A stretch of DNA of 28,313 bases from SIG603 sp044432645 (GTDB taxonomy: Bacteria; Bacillota; Clostridia; Oscillospirales; Acutalibacteraceae). Within the stretch, counting starts at the first letter, position 1. Every line of letters begins with the position of its first letter. The translations under genes and the position numbers were made by a program. The notes under the pieces are model-generated. The model saw only the letters and a program-made list of their open reading frames with translations. It searched no databases and had not been told where the DNA came from. The stretch is taken from assembly GCA_044432645.1 (NCBI GenBank), contig JAWXUM010000033.1:1-28313 (forward strand), read 5' to 3'. Below, one piece after another: positions 7,257 to 14,714 of the stretch.

Positions 7257-9005
7257 ATGATAAAAGTAGAAAATTTAAGTTTTTCGTTTCCAAATAAAGA
7301 TTTATACGAAAATGTTAGCTTTAGCATTGAAAACGGTGAGTGCTGCGCATTTATAGGCAGCAGTGGCTGTGGCAAAAGCACTCTAGCCGACATGATAATG
7401 GACAACGAAAAATACATGTATGACGGAAAAATTGAGATAGAAGAGGACTGCAACATAGGTTATGTTAGTCAGTTTTATGATGTAGACGAGCATTTAAGCG
7501 TTTTTGATTACATTGCTAAGGATTTTATATCACTTCAAAAAGATATTGATGACATTTGCACTGCTATGGAAACAGCAACCGACTACGAAAAATTAATGGA
7601 AGAATACCAAGTAGCCCTTGACAAGTTTGACGCTGTTGACGGTATAAATTACGAAAATAATATAAACAAAAAGCTTGCTCTTGCAGACCTGCTTAAATAC
7701 AAAGATTTAAGCGTACTTAAAATTAGTGGTGGGCAGTTTAAATTAGTTCAAGTTATAAAACAAATGCTTACAAGACCTCATTTTATAATCATGGACGAGC
7801 CTGATGCCTTTTTAGACTTCGAAAACCTTAACTCACTAAAAAATCTTATCAACACTCACAAAGGTACAATGTTTGTTATCACTCACAACAGGTATTTGCT
7901 AAACCATTGCTTTAACAAAATTGTCCACCTTGAGGGCAAGCAAATAAAAGAGTTCAGTGGTAATTTTATAGGCTATAACTTTGAATTATTAGATGGCAAA
8001 ATTGAAACAAAAGAACTAGCTTTTGCTGACAAAGTAGAGATTGAGCGTAACGAAGTATTAATTGATAGACTTCGTGAAACTGCAACATTTGTGGACTCCT
8101 CGGCGCACGGCAGAGCCTTGAAAGCAAGAGTAAAAGTGCAAGAAAGGCTAGTAGAAAGACAAATTAAAGACCCTTTTATCAACATAAAAGTACCTAATAT
8201 AAATTTAGTAGCAAGAGATGTTTTAGAAGATGAAACTGTTGTTAAAGTTGAAGATTTTTCTGTAACTTTCAAAGAAAATTTGCTTAATAATGTCAATTTC
8301 GACATTAAATCTACCGATAAAGTTGCTATAATAGGTGAAAATGGTACAGGAAAAACAACGCTTTTAAAGGCGATTGTCGACAACAACAGCCCACATATAA
8401 CAATTTCTGACGATGTTAAAATTTCTTATTTATCACAAGTTCAACAAGAAGCGTTCGGCTCAAGCGACACTATTTATGACGCCTTTTTTGATGTTGGTTT
8501 TAAATCTTACAGCGATATTGAAGAGTATTTAGAGGGTTTTGACTTCCCAAAAGATAAACTTGACAAGCCAATTTCAATTTTGTCTGGTGGAGAAAAAAAC
8601 ATTTTATCACTAGCTAAAACATCTTTTGAAAAAAGTAGTCTTTTAATTTTGGACGAGCCTACTTCTCACCTTGATATTTACGCTCAAATAGCACTAGAAA
8701 ATTCTTTAAAAGAATATAACGGTGGAATAATTATGGTTTCTCACGATTTTTACACCATAAGCAATGTTGTAGACTATTTGCTTGTTATAAGAGATAAAAC
8801 CGTGAGCAAAATGACATTAAGAAAATTTAGAAAAAACATTTACGCAAGACATTTTGATAAAAATTATTTAGAACTTGAACAAAACAAAAAAATAATAGAA
8901 AGCAAAATTGAGCAAGCTTTAAGCCGTGACAATTTTGATTTAGCTAAAGAATTACTTGAAAATTTACGTGAAATTATTGTAGAAATGGACAAAATCGGAG
9001 TTTAA
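7257..9005 (+). CDS. ABC-F family ATPase (ribosome-associated, two ABC domains)
   Basis: This 582-residue protein has two ATP-binding cassettes and no membrane segment, as in ABC-F translation factors and antibiotic-resistance ribosome protectors. Domain 1 has Walker A GSSGCGKST (34-42), signature ISGGQFKLVQVIKQ and Walker B FIIMDEPDAFLD. Domain 2 has Walker A GENGTGKTT, signature LSGGEKNILSLAK and Walker B LLILDEPTSHLD, with the switch His in MVSHDF. A charged linker (about 235-320) joins them and a coiled-coil tail ends the protein. Whether it protects against an antibiotic or tunes translation cannot be decided. Placement after an rRNA methyltransferase gives the operon a ribosome theme. 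Confidence 0.85.
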   Translation: MIKVENLSFSFPNKDLYENVSFSIENGECCAFIGSSGCGKSTLADMIMDNEKYMYDGKIEIEEDCNIGYVSQFYDVDEHLSVFDYIAKDFISLQKDIDDICTAMETATDYEKLMEEYQVALDKFDAVDGINYENNINKKLALADLLKYKDLSVLKISGGQFKLVQVIKQMLTRPHFIIMDEPDAFLDFENLNSLKNLINTHKGTMFVITHNRYLLNHCFNKIVHLEGKQIKEFSGNFIGYNFELLDGKIETKELAFADKVEIERNEVLIDRLRETATFVDSSAHGRALKARVKVQERLVERQIKDPFINIKVPNINLVARDVLEDETVVKVEDFSVTFKENLLNNVNFDIKSTDKVAIIGENGTGKTTLLKAIVDNNSPHITISDDVKISYLSQVQQEAFGSSDTIYDAFFDVGFKSYSDIEEYLEGFDFPKDKLDKPISILSGGEKNILSLAKTSFEKSSLLILDEPTSHLDIYAQIALENSLKEYNGGIIMVSHDFYTISNVVDYLLVIRDKTVSKMTLRKFRKNIYARHFDKNYLELEQNKKIIESKIEQALSRDNFDLAKELLENLREIIVEMDKIGV

Positions 9006-9025
9006 AACGAGAAAGGGGAATTGTT

Positions 9026-9682
9026 TTGAAAAAAACTAGCGATATTGCACTGGCACTTTGCATGTGCTTTTTTATAATCACCCTTGCAGTTACTTTAACT
9101 TTAAACTTCAAACAACTTTATTATGATGACGCTGAAAAATATGATGTTGGCCAGTATGTTGGTTTAACTTTGGAAGAAGTCAAGGAAAATTACGATGCTT
9201 TAATTGATTACAACAGCCTTTTTGGCAGTAAAACTCTTAATTTTCCTGACCTTACAACGTCATATGAAGGCGAATATCACTTTATGGAAGTTAAAAATAT
9301 TTTTGTAGCCATGCAAATATTCATGATTGCCTCTGGTTTAGTTTTCGTTGGTGGTTCGGTTATAAAATTCAAAAAGAAAGACTACGGCTATTTGCTTTTA
9401 GGCTCTATTTTAACTATTGTTATACCTTTGGTTGTTGGAATTGCAGTTGCAATCAACTGGGAATGGGCGTTTATTACTTTCCACCAAATAGCTTTTAGCA
9501 ATGATTATTGGATTTTTGACCCAAGCACGGACCCTGTTATTTTGATTTTACCAGATGCATTTTTCATGCACTGTGCTTTGTTAATTGTCGGAATTTCAAT
9601 TTGGTTTACTGGAATAGCTTTGATAATTTATTTAAATTTAAGAAAGTACAAGGTAAGATTGCTTGAAAATAATAATATTTGA
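9026..9682 (+). CDS. TIGR01906/DUF1461-type integral membrane protein
   Basis: This 218-residue protein has an N-terminal membrane helix (about 8-28), an extracellular loop of roughly 75 residues containing EEVKENYDALIDYN and YHFMEVKNIF, and three more helices (about 92-112, 120-145, 182-205). The order and the loop motif (H-F-x-[DE]-V next to the second helix) match the TIGR01906/DUF1461 family of Firmicutes membrane proteins, whose function is unknown. Start: TTG or GTG alternatives are not needed; the TTGTTTTGAAAAAAACT context gives a TTG at 9026 with GAAAGGGGAAT upstream. The following regulator starts inside its 3' end (20-base overlap), which suggests translational coupling. Confidence 0.75.
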   Translation: MKKTSDIALALCMCFFIITLAVTLTLNFKQLYYDDAEKYDVGQYVGLTLEEVKENYDALIDYNSLFGSKTLNFPDLTTSYEGEYHFMEVKNIFVAMQIFMIASGLVFVGGSVIKFKKKDYGYLLLGSILTIVIPLVVGIAVAINWEWAFITFHQIAFSNDYWIFDPSTDPVILILPDAFFMHCALLIVGISIWFTGIALIIYLNLRKYKVRLLENNNI

Positions 9683-10373
9683 CAAAGATTTAGAAAACGC
9701 AAATACCCTTTACAATTTCATAACAAGTTTTTGTAGAAGTTTCCATTTTAGAATAGAAGCTAAAGTTTTCACAAACGAACAAGAATTATTAAATTACAAA
9801 CAAATACATAAAGAGCAAGATGTTTTTTTCCTAAGAATAGAAAGCGCAGAAGAATTTAGTCTAGCAGATGCAATTCGCAAATTAGATGAGCGAAACTTAC
9901 TTGTGTTTGTTTCAAATAATCACCAATTGGTTTTTCTATCGTTTTTGTTGCACCCTTATTCCTTTATAAGGCTAAATTATTATAAGGAAGAAATTCCAAG
10001 AATTTTGCTTGATATAAAAAAATATGCTAACGGGAAAAATTCGATTTTCATTGTATACGATAAAGGAAAATCGGTAGAAATAGACCTACATAACGTGATG
10101 TACGCAGAAGTTATTAAAAACAATGTTTATTTATTTTTAAAGGATAAATCTGTTGTAAAAATCAAACAAACCATTTCCCAAAGCGAAGAAATGTGGTCTG
10201 ATTTAGGCTTTGCAAGAGTTCATATGTCTTATTTAGTCAACTGTCGTTTTGTAAAAAGTTACACGCACAAAGATGTAACCCTAAGAGATGGAATGGAAAT
10301 TCCAATTAGCAGAAGTAGGTACCAAGAATTCGTTCAGCATTACGAAGAATTTATCATATCGAATAAAATGTAA
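9663..10373 (+). CDS. LytTR DNA-binding regulator with degenerate receiver domain
   Basis: This 236-residue protein has the fold order of AgrA/LytR regulators: an N-terminal receiver-like domain (about 1-120) and a C-terminal LytTR DNA-binding domain (about 125-230; VMYAEVIKNNVYLFLKDKS, FARVHMSYLVNCRFVKSY). The receiver cannot work in the standard way. At the phosphorylated Asp position stands Arg58 (FFLRIE), and the conserved Lys after strand 5 is Leu104 (FIRLNY). The intact paralogue at 23302-24021 has Asp57 and Lys106 at these places. It starts at TTG 9663, overlapping the previous gene, with AAGGTAAG as ribosome binding site. No sensor kinase is adjacent. Output is probably controlled by expression level, a ligand or the membrane protein next door; this is inference. 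Confidence 0.85.
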   Translation: MKIIIFDKDLENANTLYNFITSFCRSFHFRIEAKVFTNEQELLNYKQIHKEQDVFFLRIESAEEFSLADAIRKLDERNLLVFVSNNHQLVFLSFLLHPYSFIRLNYYKEEIPRILLDIKKYANGKNSIFIVYDKGKSVEIDLHNVMYAEVIKNNVYLFLKDKSVVKIKQTISQSEEMWSDLGFARVHMSYLVNCRFVKSYTHKDVTLRDGMEIPISRSRYQEFVQHYEEFIISNKM

Positions 10374-10384
10374 AAATAACAAAA

Positions 10385-10411
10385 GGTCACTACAATTTTT
10401 CTGTAGTGACC
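10385..10411 (-). terminator. Hairpin terminator, copy 1 of a duplicated sequence
   Basis: The 10-bp stem GGTCACTACA / TGTAGTGACC has a T-rich tail only on the minus strand, so it suits transcripts arriving from the exporter operon. It is repeated in the same orientation at 10656-10682. Confidence 0.65.
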
Positions 10412-10412
10412 C

Positions 10413-10500
10413 AGACTGTCAAAAACCTATATTGTAAAAAAAGTTGCACAAACATTGTAGGGGCGAGCTGTGCTCGTCCGTGGATAAAACAAAAAGTTTT
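10413..10500. repeat. Interspersed repeat, right copy of the inverted 88-bp pair
   Basis: This is the reverse complement of 1-89 with two substitutions and one T indel. It includes the GC-rich hairpin at 10457-10480. Confidence 0.85.
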
Positions 10501-10630
10501 GTCTTGTTTTGTGTAAAATAGAGAAATATTTTTATTAATTTTATAAATGCACTAAATTAACATCTTGATTTCGGACGAGCACAGCTCGCCCCTACCATTT
10601 TAAAAATATATTTTCAGTATTTTACACAAA
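10457..10630. repeat. MITE-like block with two crossing inverted repeats
   Basis: A 24-base arm at 10457-10480 recurs as its perfect reverse complement at 10572-10595. A second arm, TTTGTGTAAAATA (10508-10520), recurs inverted at 10618-10630. The order is A-B-A'-B', so the two pairings cross. The 10374-10689 gap contains this block, the two hairpins and no gene. Confidence 0.7.
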
Positions 10631-10655
10631 TACAATACCTTTTTCGACAAGCTGA

Positions 10656-10689
10656 GGTCACTACAATTTTTCTGTAGCGACCCATTTTT
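10656..10689 (+). terminator. Hairpin terminator, copy 2 of a duplicated sequence
   Basis: It has the same hairpin sequence as 10385-10411 with one T-to-C change in the right arm. Here the T run (ATTTTTTT) is on the plus side, so it suits the rlmD operon transcript. The change turns one pair into G-U on the minus-strand RNA and into an A-C mismatch on the plus-strand RNA. Confidence 0.6.
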
Positions 10690-11436
10690 TTATTTATTAG
10701 CTAACTTATCGTAAATATCGCAAATTTTATTAACTTCGCCAAAACTAATAACTTTACCTTTTTCCAAAATAATCGCTTTATTGCAAATGCTCTTCACTTG
10801 GGCAGTGCTGTGGGAAACAAATAAAACCGTTACTTTATCTTTCATCATAGAGTTAACTTTTTCCATGCTTTTTTTGCGAAATTTTGCATCGCCTACTGAC
10901 AAAACTTCGTCTAAAATAAGTATTTCAGGAAAAACTTGTGTAGCTATCGAAAAACCTAGTCTTGCTTTCATGCCTGAAGAATAATTTTTTAGTGGAACAT
11001 CAATAAACTCCTCAAGTCCAGAAAACTCAACTATTTCATCATATTTCGACTTAATAAATTCTTTTGAGTAGCCTAAAACAGCTCCATACAAATAAATATT
11101 TTCAGAACCAGTATACTGCGCGTCAAAGCCAGCACCTAGCTCTAAAAGTGGTACTATCTTCCCGTTTCTTTCAACAGTGCCACCAGTAGGCTTGTAAACG
11201 CCACAAATTACTTTTAAAAGCGTACTTTTGCCAGCACCGTTAAAGCCCAAAATTCCAAGCCTGTCGCCTTGTTCAAGCGAAAAACTTACATTATCTAAAG
11301 CAAGAAAATTCCTCTTGCTTTCGTCTACTTTTCCATGTTTCATAAATTTAACTAAATACTCTTTAAGGTTGTCTACCTTATCAGCCTTTAAGTCAAATTT
11401 CATTGTTATATTTTTTACATCAATAATTTTGTTCAT
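10690..11436 (-). CDS. ABC transporter ATP-binding protein for wall polymer export (TagH/Wzt type)
   Basis: This 248-residue ATPase drives export of a lipid-linked surface polymer together with the permease encoded just upstream. It shows Walker A GFNGAGKST (64-72), LLELGAGFDAQYTGSENIYL (typical of polysaccharide/teichoic acid ATPases), signature YSSGMKARLGFS (from 152), Walker B ILILDE (172-177) and the His switch in FVSHS. It lacks the C-terminal carbohydrate-binding extension of Wzt proteins, as TagH-like short forms do. The ATG at 11436 is chosen because AAAAGGA lies five bases upstream; an in-frame extension to 11499 would overlap the permease gene. It is the last gene of a four-gene operon. 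Confidence 0.85.
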   Translation of the reverse strand: MNKIIDVKNITMKFDLKADKVDNLKEYLVKFMKHGKVDESKRNFLALDNVSFSLEQGDRLGILGFNGAGKSTLLKVICGVYKPTGGTVERNGKIVPLLELGAGFDAQYTGSENIYLYGAVLGYSKEFIKSKYDEIVEFSGLEEFIDVPLKNYSSGMKARLGFSIATQVFPEILILDEVLSVGDAKFRKKSMEKVNSMMKDKVTVLFVSHSTAQVKSICNKAIILEKGKVISFGEVNKICDIYDKLANK

Positions 11437-11446
11437 AATCGTCCTT

Positions 11447-12223
11447 TTATATGTGGAAAATAAATTTATCTTGCTTTTTGGCAAATAGTATTGAGCCAAT
11501 TATTAAAACAACAAGACTAAATACAGCGCTGTAAAGAAGTGCATTAATGCTCATTGGCTCGCCGTAAATACAATTTCTAAAACTTTCTATAATATTATAC
11601 AAAGGGTTTAGTTTGAAAATCCAGTAAGTCGGTGTTCCTATAAAATCGTCTACTTTATAAAATATTGCACAAGTATACATAATAAGCATTAGGCAAACGT
11701 CCCAAATGTATTCCCAGTCCCTTAAAAAAACAGCTATTGTTGATATAATAAGCCCTGTGCCAAGTGCAAAGAAAAACAGTAAAGTTATAGGCACAAAAGA
11801 CAACAAAATGTAAGGGGTAATAGGCATAGACTGTATAATCATTACCAAAAATAAATCTATTAAAGATATTATAAAAATAATAAATGTGTGAATACAACTT
11901 GAAAGTGGGTATAAATATTTTGGAACATACACTTTTTTTATCATGCCAGCGTTGTTTCTAATTGAAGTCATAGACATTTTAGAAGCTGTAGAAAAATAGC
12001 TGTAAGCAAGCCTACCTGTCAAAATATAAATAGAGAAAAACGGGTCAGAACGACCCAAAAGGTTTTGGAACACAAGTGTTAGAACAACCATTGTTAAAAG
12101 TGGTTCTAAAAGCGACCATAAAATGCCTAAATATGACCTTCTATATTTTAGTTTAATACCTTTAACTACTAATTCTTTTAATAAAAAACGGTAGTGCAAA
12201 AATACATTTACGCTTTGTTTCAT
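11447..12223 (-). CDS. ABC-2 type permease for wall polymer export (TagG/Wzm type)
   Basis: This 258-residue protein has six predicted membrane segments and the hallmark GIKLKYRRSYLGILWSLLEP at the N-terminus, followed by VFQNLLGRSDP. These are typical of the TagG/Wzm/KpsM family that forms the channel for lipid-linked polysaccharide or teichoic acid. It starts at ATG 12223 with AAAGGATAA upstream, four bases after the preceding gene's stop, and ends ten bases before the ATPase start. The polymer is probably phosphoglycerol-containing, judged from the two transferase genes in the same operon. Confidence 0.88.
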   Translation of the reverse strand: MKQSVNVFLHYRFLLKELVVKGIKLKYRRSYLGILWSLLEPLLTMVVLTLVFQNLLGRSDPFFSIYILTGRLAYSYFSTASKMSMTSIRNNAGMIKKVYVPKYLYPLSSCIHTFIIFIISLIDLFLVMIIQSMPITPYILLSFVPITLLFFFALGTGLIISTIAVFLRDWEYIWDVCLMLIMYTCAIFYKVDDFIGTPTYWIFKLNPLYNIIESFRNCIYGEPMSINALLYSAVFSLVVLIIGSILFAKKQDKFIFHI

Positions 12224-12227
12224 TGGG

Positions 12228-13418
12228 TTATCCTTTCGTATTTAGGAAGTCAAAAATTCTTTGCGTACTGTTTCCGTCACAACTTTGCATGAATTTTTCT
12301 TTAAATTGTTTAACCTTACTTTGGTCAAAACTTTGCTCTATATTTTTAATAAATTCTACAATTTCGCAAGTTTTTGTTAAGACAGGCCCTGGTGTTAATT
12401 CTTCATAAGAATAATAAAACCCACGCCAGTCATTATAATCGTCAATATCAGGTGCGAAAAATATCATAGGTCTTTCAAAAATAGAATACTCAAAAACTAG
12501 TGAAGAATAGTCTGAAATGCAAATATCACTCACACAAATAAGGTTTTCAATGCTTAGTAAACTGCTGACATCTATTGCAAAATGTCTGTATTTATCTTCA
12601 ATCACATGTGCTTTTTTAACAAAAGGGTGGCGCTTGATTAAAATCATATACTCGTCACCAAAATTTTCGTAAAGCATAGGAATGTCAAGTTCATCAGGAC
12701 TTTTTGCTGACCTTACTGCTCCCCTAAAAGTGGGTGCATATAAAATAATTTTCTTGTTTTTCGACAACGGTATAGCGTATGAAAGCTCTTTTTGAGCATT
12801 TTTAATAAAATTATCATCAAAAAACACATCAGTTCGGCTAACACCTGTTGCTATTGTTTCACTTTTGTACACTTTGCTGTGCATAGCCTCTTGATAAGCC
12901 CACGCAATTTCTGGGCTACTAACGGTAATATAGTTGATATTTTTATAATAAGGGTATTTTTCCATTTGTTTAAGGCTTACACCAAACTTAAGCTCGGCAG
13001 TGCTGTAACCAAACTTCTTAAAAGCGCCACAAGCGTGCCAAAGCTGAGTTAAAATTGTTTCGCTTCTTTTATTTATACAAGAAGTCACATTACAAGCATC
13101 GCTTAAAAAAACATATTTAGCTGTAGCCATATCCTTTAAAAATGCAAGCGAACGCTTGGTGTACGGCACTACACCAACATTAGTTTCACCTAAAAAGTGA
13201 ATTTTAACATCAAACCCCTCTTGTTTGTACTTGTTTACCAAAAGGAAAAAACTATCGGTGAGTTTTAAACTTCTAACTTCGCAAAAAACAACAGATTTGG
13301 GATTAATATCTTTTAATTTAATTAGGTTATAATAAAAAGGATACATCACCTTTAGCGTGGTGAATTTGTATATTTTAGTGGCAAGTTTGTTGTAGATTTT
13401 TTTTAGTATTTTCTTCAT
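12228..13418 (-). CDS. CDP-glycerol glycerophosphotransferase-like enzyme (second of two)
   Basis: This 396-residue protein belongs to the TagB/TagF family, which transfers glycerol- or ribitol-phosphate from CDP-alditols to a growing wall polymer at the inner face of the membrane. Key motifs are QLWHACGAFKKFGY, the phosphate-binding-type block KIILYAPTFRGAV, LIKRHPFVKK, and CISDYSSLVFEYSIFERPMIFF. The basic amphipathic N-terminus (MKKILKKIYNKLATKIYKF) suits membrane-surface attachment. It starts one base after the stop of its upstream homologue. It could act as primer (TagB-like) or polymerase (TagF-like); its short N-terminal region argues for a primer or side-branch role, but that is uncertain. 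Confidence 0.85.
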   Translation of the reverse strand: MKKILKKIYNKLATKIYKFTTLKVMYPFYYNLIKLKDINPKSVVFCEVRSLKLTDSFFLLVNKYKQEGFDVKIHFLGETNVGVVPYTKRSLAFLKDMATAKYVFLSDACNVTSCINKRSETILTQLWHACGAFKKFGYSTAELKFGVSLKQMEKYPYYKNINYITVSSPEIAWAYQEAMHSKVYKSETIATGVSRTDVFFDDNFIKNAQKELSYAIPLSKNKKIILYAPTFRGAVRSAKSPDELDIPMLYENFGDEYMILIKRHPFVKKAHVIEDKYRHFAIDVSSLLSIENLICVSDICISDYSSLVFEYSIFERPMIFFAPDIDDYNDWRGFYYSYEELTPGPVLTKTCEIVEFIKNIEQSFDQSKVKQFKEKFMQSCDGNSTQRIFDFLNTKG

Positions 13419-13419
13419 T

Positions 13420-14553
13420 TTAGTCCTTCAAATTGTTCATTATATAATCGGCAATTCGTCTAGTGCTACTTCCGTCACATTTGTTGATGTGTTTATACGC
13501 AAAATCGCTTCGCTTGTTTTGGTAACTGTCTTTTTCTATAATAGCGTTATAAAGTTCAGCTACACCTGTAGTGATGGGCGCTGGCAAAGTTTCAAGTGGA
13601 AAATAAAATCCTCTTTTAAGGCTGTAATCGTCTTTATCTGGCATAAAAAACACCATAGGTTTGTCAAAAATTAGCCATTCTAAAAAAATAGAACTGTAAT
13701 CGCTTATCATAATATCGGCACAAAAAAGCATATCGCTTGTAGAAATTAGCTTAGCTGAAAATAAATCATCAGGCTTGCTTTTTGTGTGATGGTGAAGTTT
13801 TGTGACTAACAAATAATTTTCGCCTAAAAGTTTTTGAAGTTTTAGGATAGGTTTAAAGTCTAAATCTTCAGGACTTAGCGCTGTTCCCCTAAAAGTTGGG
13901 CACCATAAAACAATGGTTTTACCTATAGCTTGTGGGTAAATGTCAAAAAAAATTTCTTTGCATTTTTCGCCATATTCACGGTTTAAATATATGTCGGTTC
14001 TTGGTATTCCTAAAGCTTGTACAACACCTTTTGGCTGTTTCATAGCAGTAGAAAAAGGCTCTACACAGCTTTGTCCACTCACTGTAACAAGGTCGTAATT
14101 TTTAAAAACATTTCCTTTGTAGTAGCTTGGGATGTCGTCAAGTGTGTCGTAACCAAATTTTTTATAAGCACCACAAGCGTGCCAAAGCTGTACAACCTTT
14201 GTTTCTTTTCGTTTTTGGCATGAACTTACAGGCAAAAAATTGTCACAAATTACAACTGAACCAGCCTTAGCGTATAGTTTTATGAACTTTAAAGAGCATA
14301 TCAAAACTTTTAAAGCCGATATTTTTTGGTAATCGTCAAAAAAGCAAACAAGCTTAAGGTTTTCGTTTTTTAACAGAGTTTCGTACAAACTTGTCATGCT
14401 GTTTGGCATAGTTTCATGGTGGCTATCAGCAAAAATTATTAGGTTTTTGTCAAGTTTTTGAAACTTACATAAAAAATAGAATACAGGAAATAAAACATGT
14501 TCTAAACACATTTTTATAAATTGTCTTAAAATGTAAATAATACTTATCACCAT
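13420..14553 (-). CDS. CDP-glycerol glycerophosphotransferase-like enzyme (first of two)
   Basis: This protein of about 377 residues is homologous to its downstream neighbour: VQLWHACGAYKKFGYDTLDD, TIVLWCPTFRGTALSPEDLD, TKLHHHTKSK, ISDYSSIFLEWLIFDKPMVFFMPD. The N-terminus is hydrophobic and basic (about 1-30). The frame is open up to a TTG at 14601, but that TTG is the first part of a consensus -35 box, so translation must start later. The ATG at 14553 is proposed, with only a weak AGCAAGAAA ahead; the ATG at 14511 (MCLEHV) is an alternative. It is the first gene of the exporter operon. Genes for CDP-glycerol synthesis or a TagA-like enzyme are not in this window. Confidence 0.8.
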   Translation of the reverse strand: MVISIIYILRQFIKMCLEHVLFPVFYFLCKFQKLDKNLIIFADSHHETMPNSMTSLYETLLKNENLKLVCFFDDYQKISALKVLICSLKFIKLYAKAGSVVICDNFLPVSSCQKRKETKVVQLWHACGAYKKFGYDTLDDIPSYYKGNVFKNYDLVTVSGQSCVEPFSTAMKQPKGVVQALGIPRTDIYLNREYGEKCKEIFFDIYPQAIGKTIVLWCPTFRGTALSPEDLDFKPILKLQKLLGENYLLVTKLHHHTKSKPDDLFSAKLISTSDMLFCADIMISDYSSIFLEWLIFDKPMVFFMPDKDDYSLKRGFYFPLETLPAPITTGVAELYNAIIEKDSYQNKRSDFAYKHINKCDGSSTRRIADYIMNNLKD

Positions 14554-14572
14554 TTTCTTGCTAATTAAATTA

Positions 14573-14601
14573 ATTATACTTGTATATTTAAGACTTGTCA
14601 A
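14573..14601 (-). promoter_or_regulatory. Consensus sigma-A promoter of the wall polymer operon
   Basis: On the minus strand TTGACA (14601-14596), a 17-base spacer and TATAAT (14578-14573) match the consensus exactly. The predicted transcript starts near 14566, leaving a very short leader before the ATG at 14553. Confidence 0.8.
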
Positions 14602-14714
14602 ATTTGGAGCAAATTTATTTTGCAGATTTACAAAAAGTTTACAAACAATTCAATGATTTTGGTGTATAATTATCGTTGGTAAAAAAATAGTATATATAGA
14701 TAGGTGGAATTTTA

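Noticed and set aside
7019..7456. 145-codon minus-strand frame across the hydrolase/ABC-F junction
   Set aside because: It is antisense to two well-supported genes and lacks a ribosome binding site.
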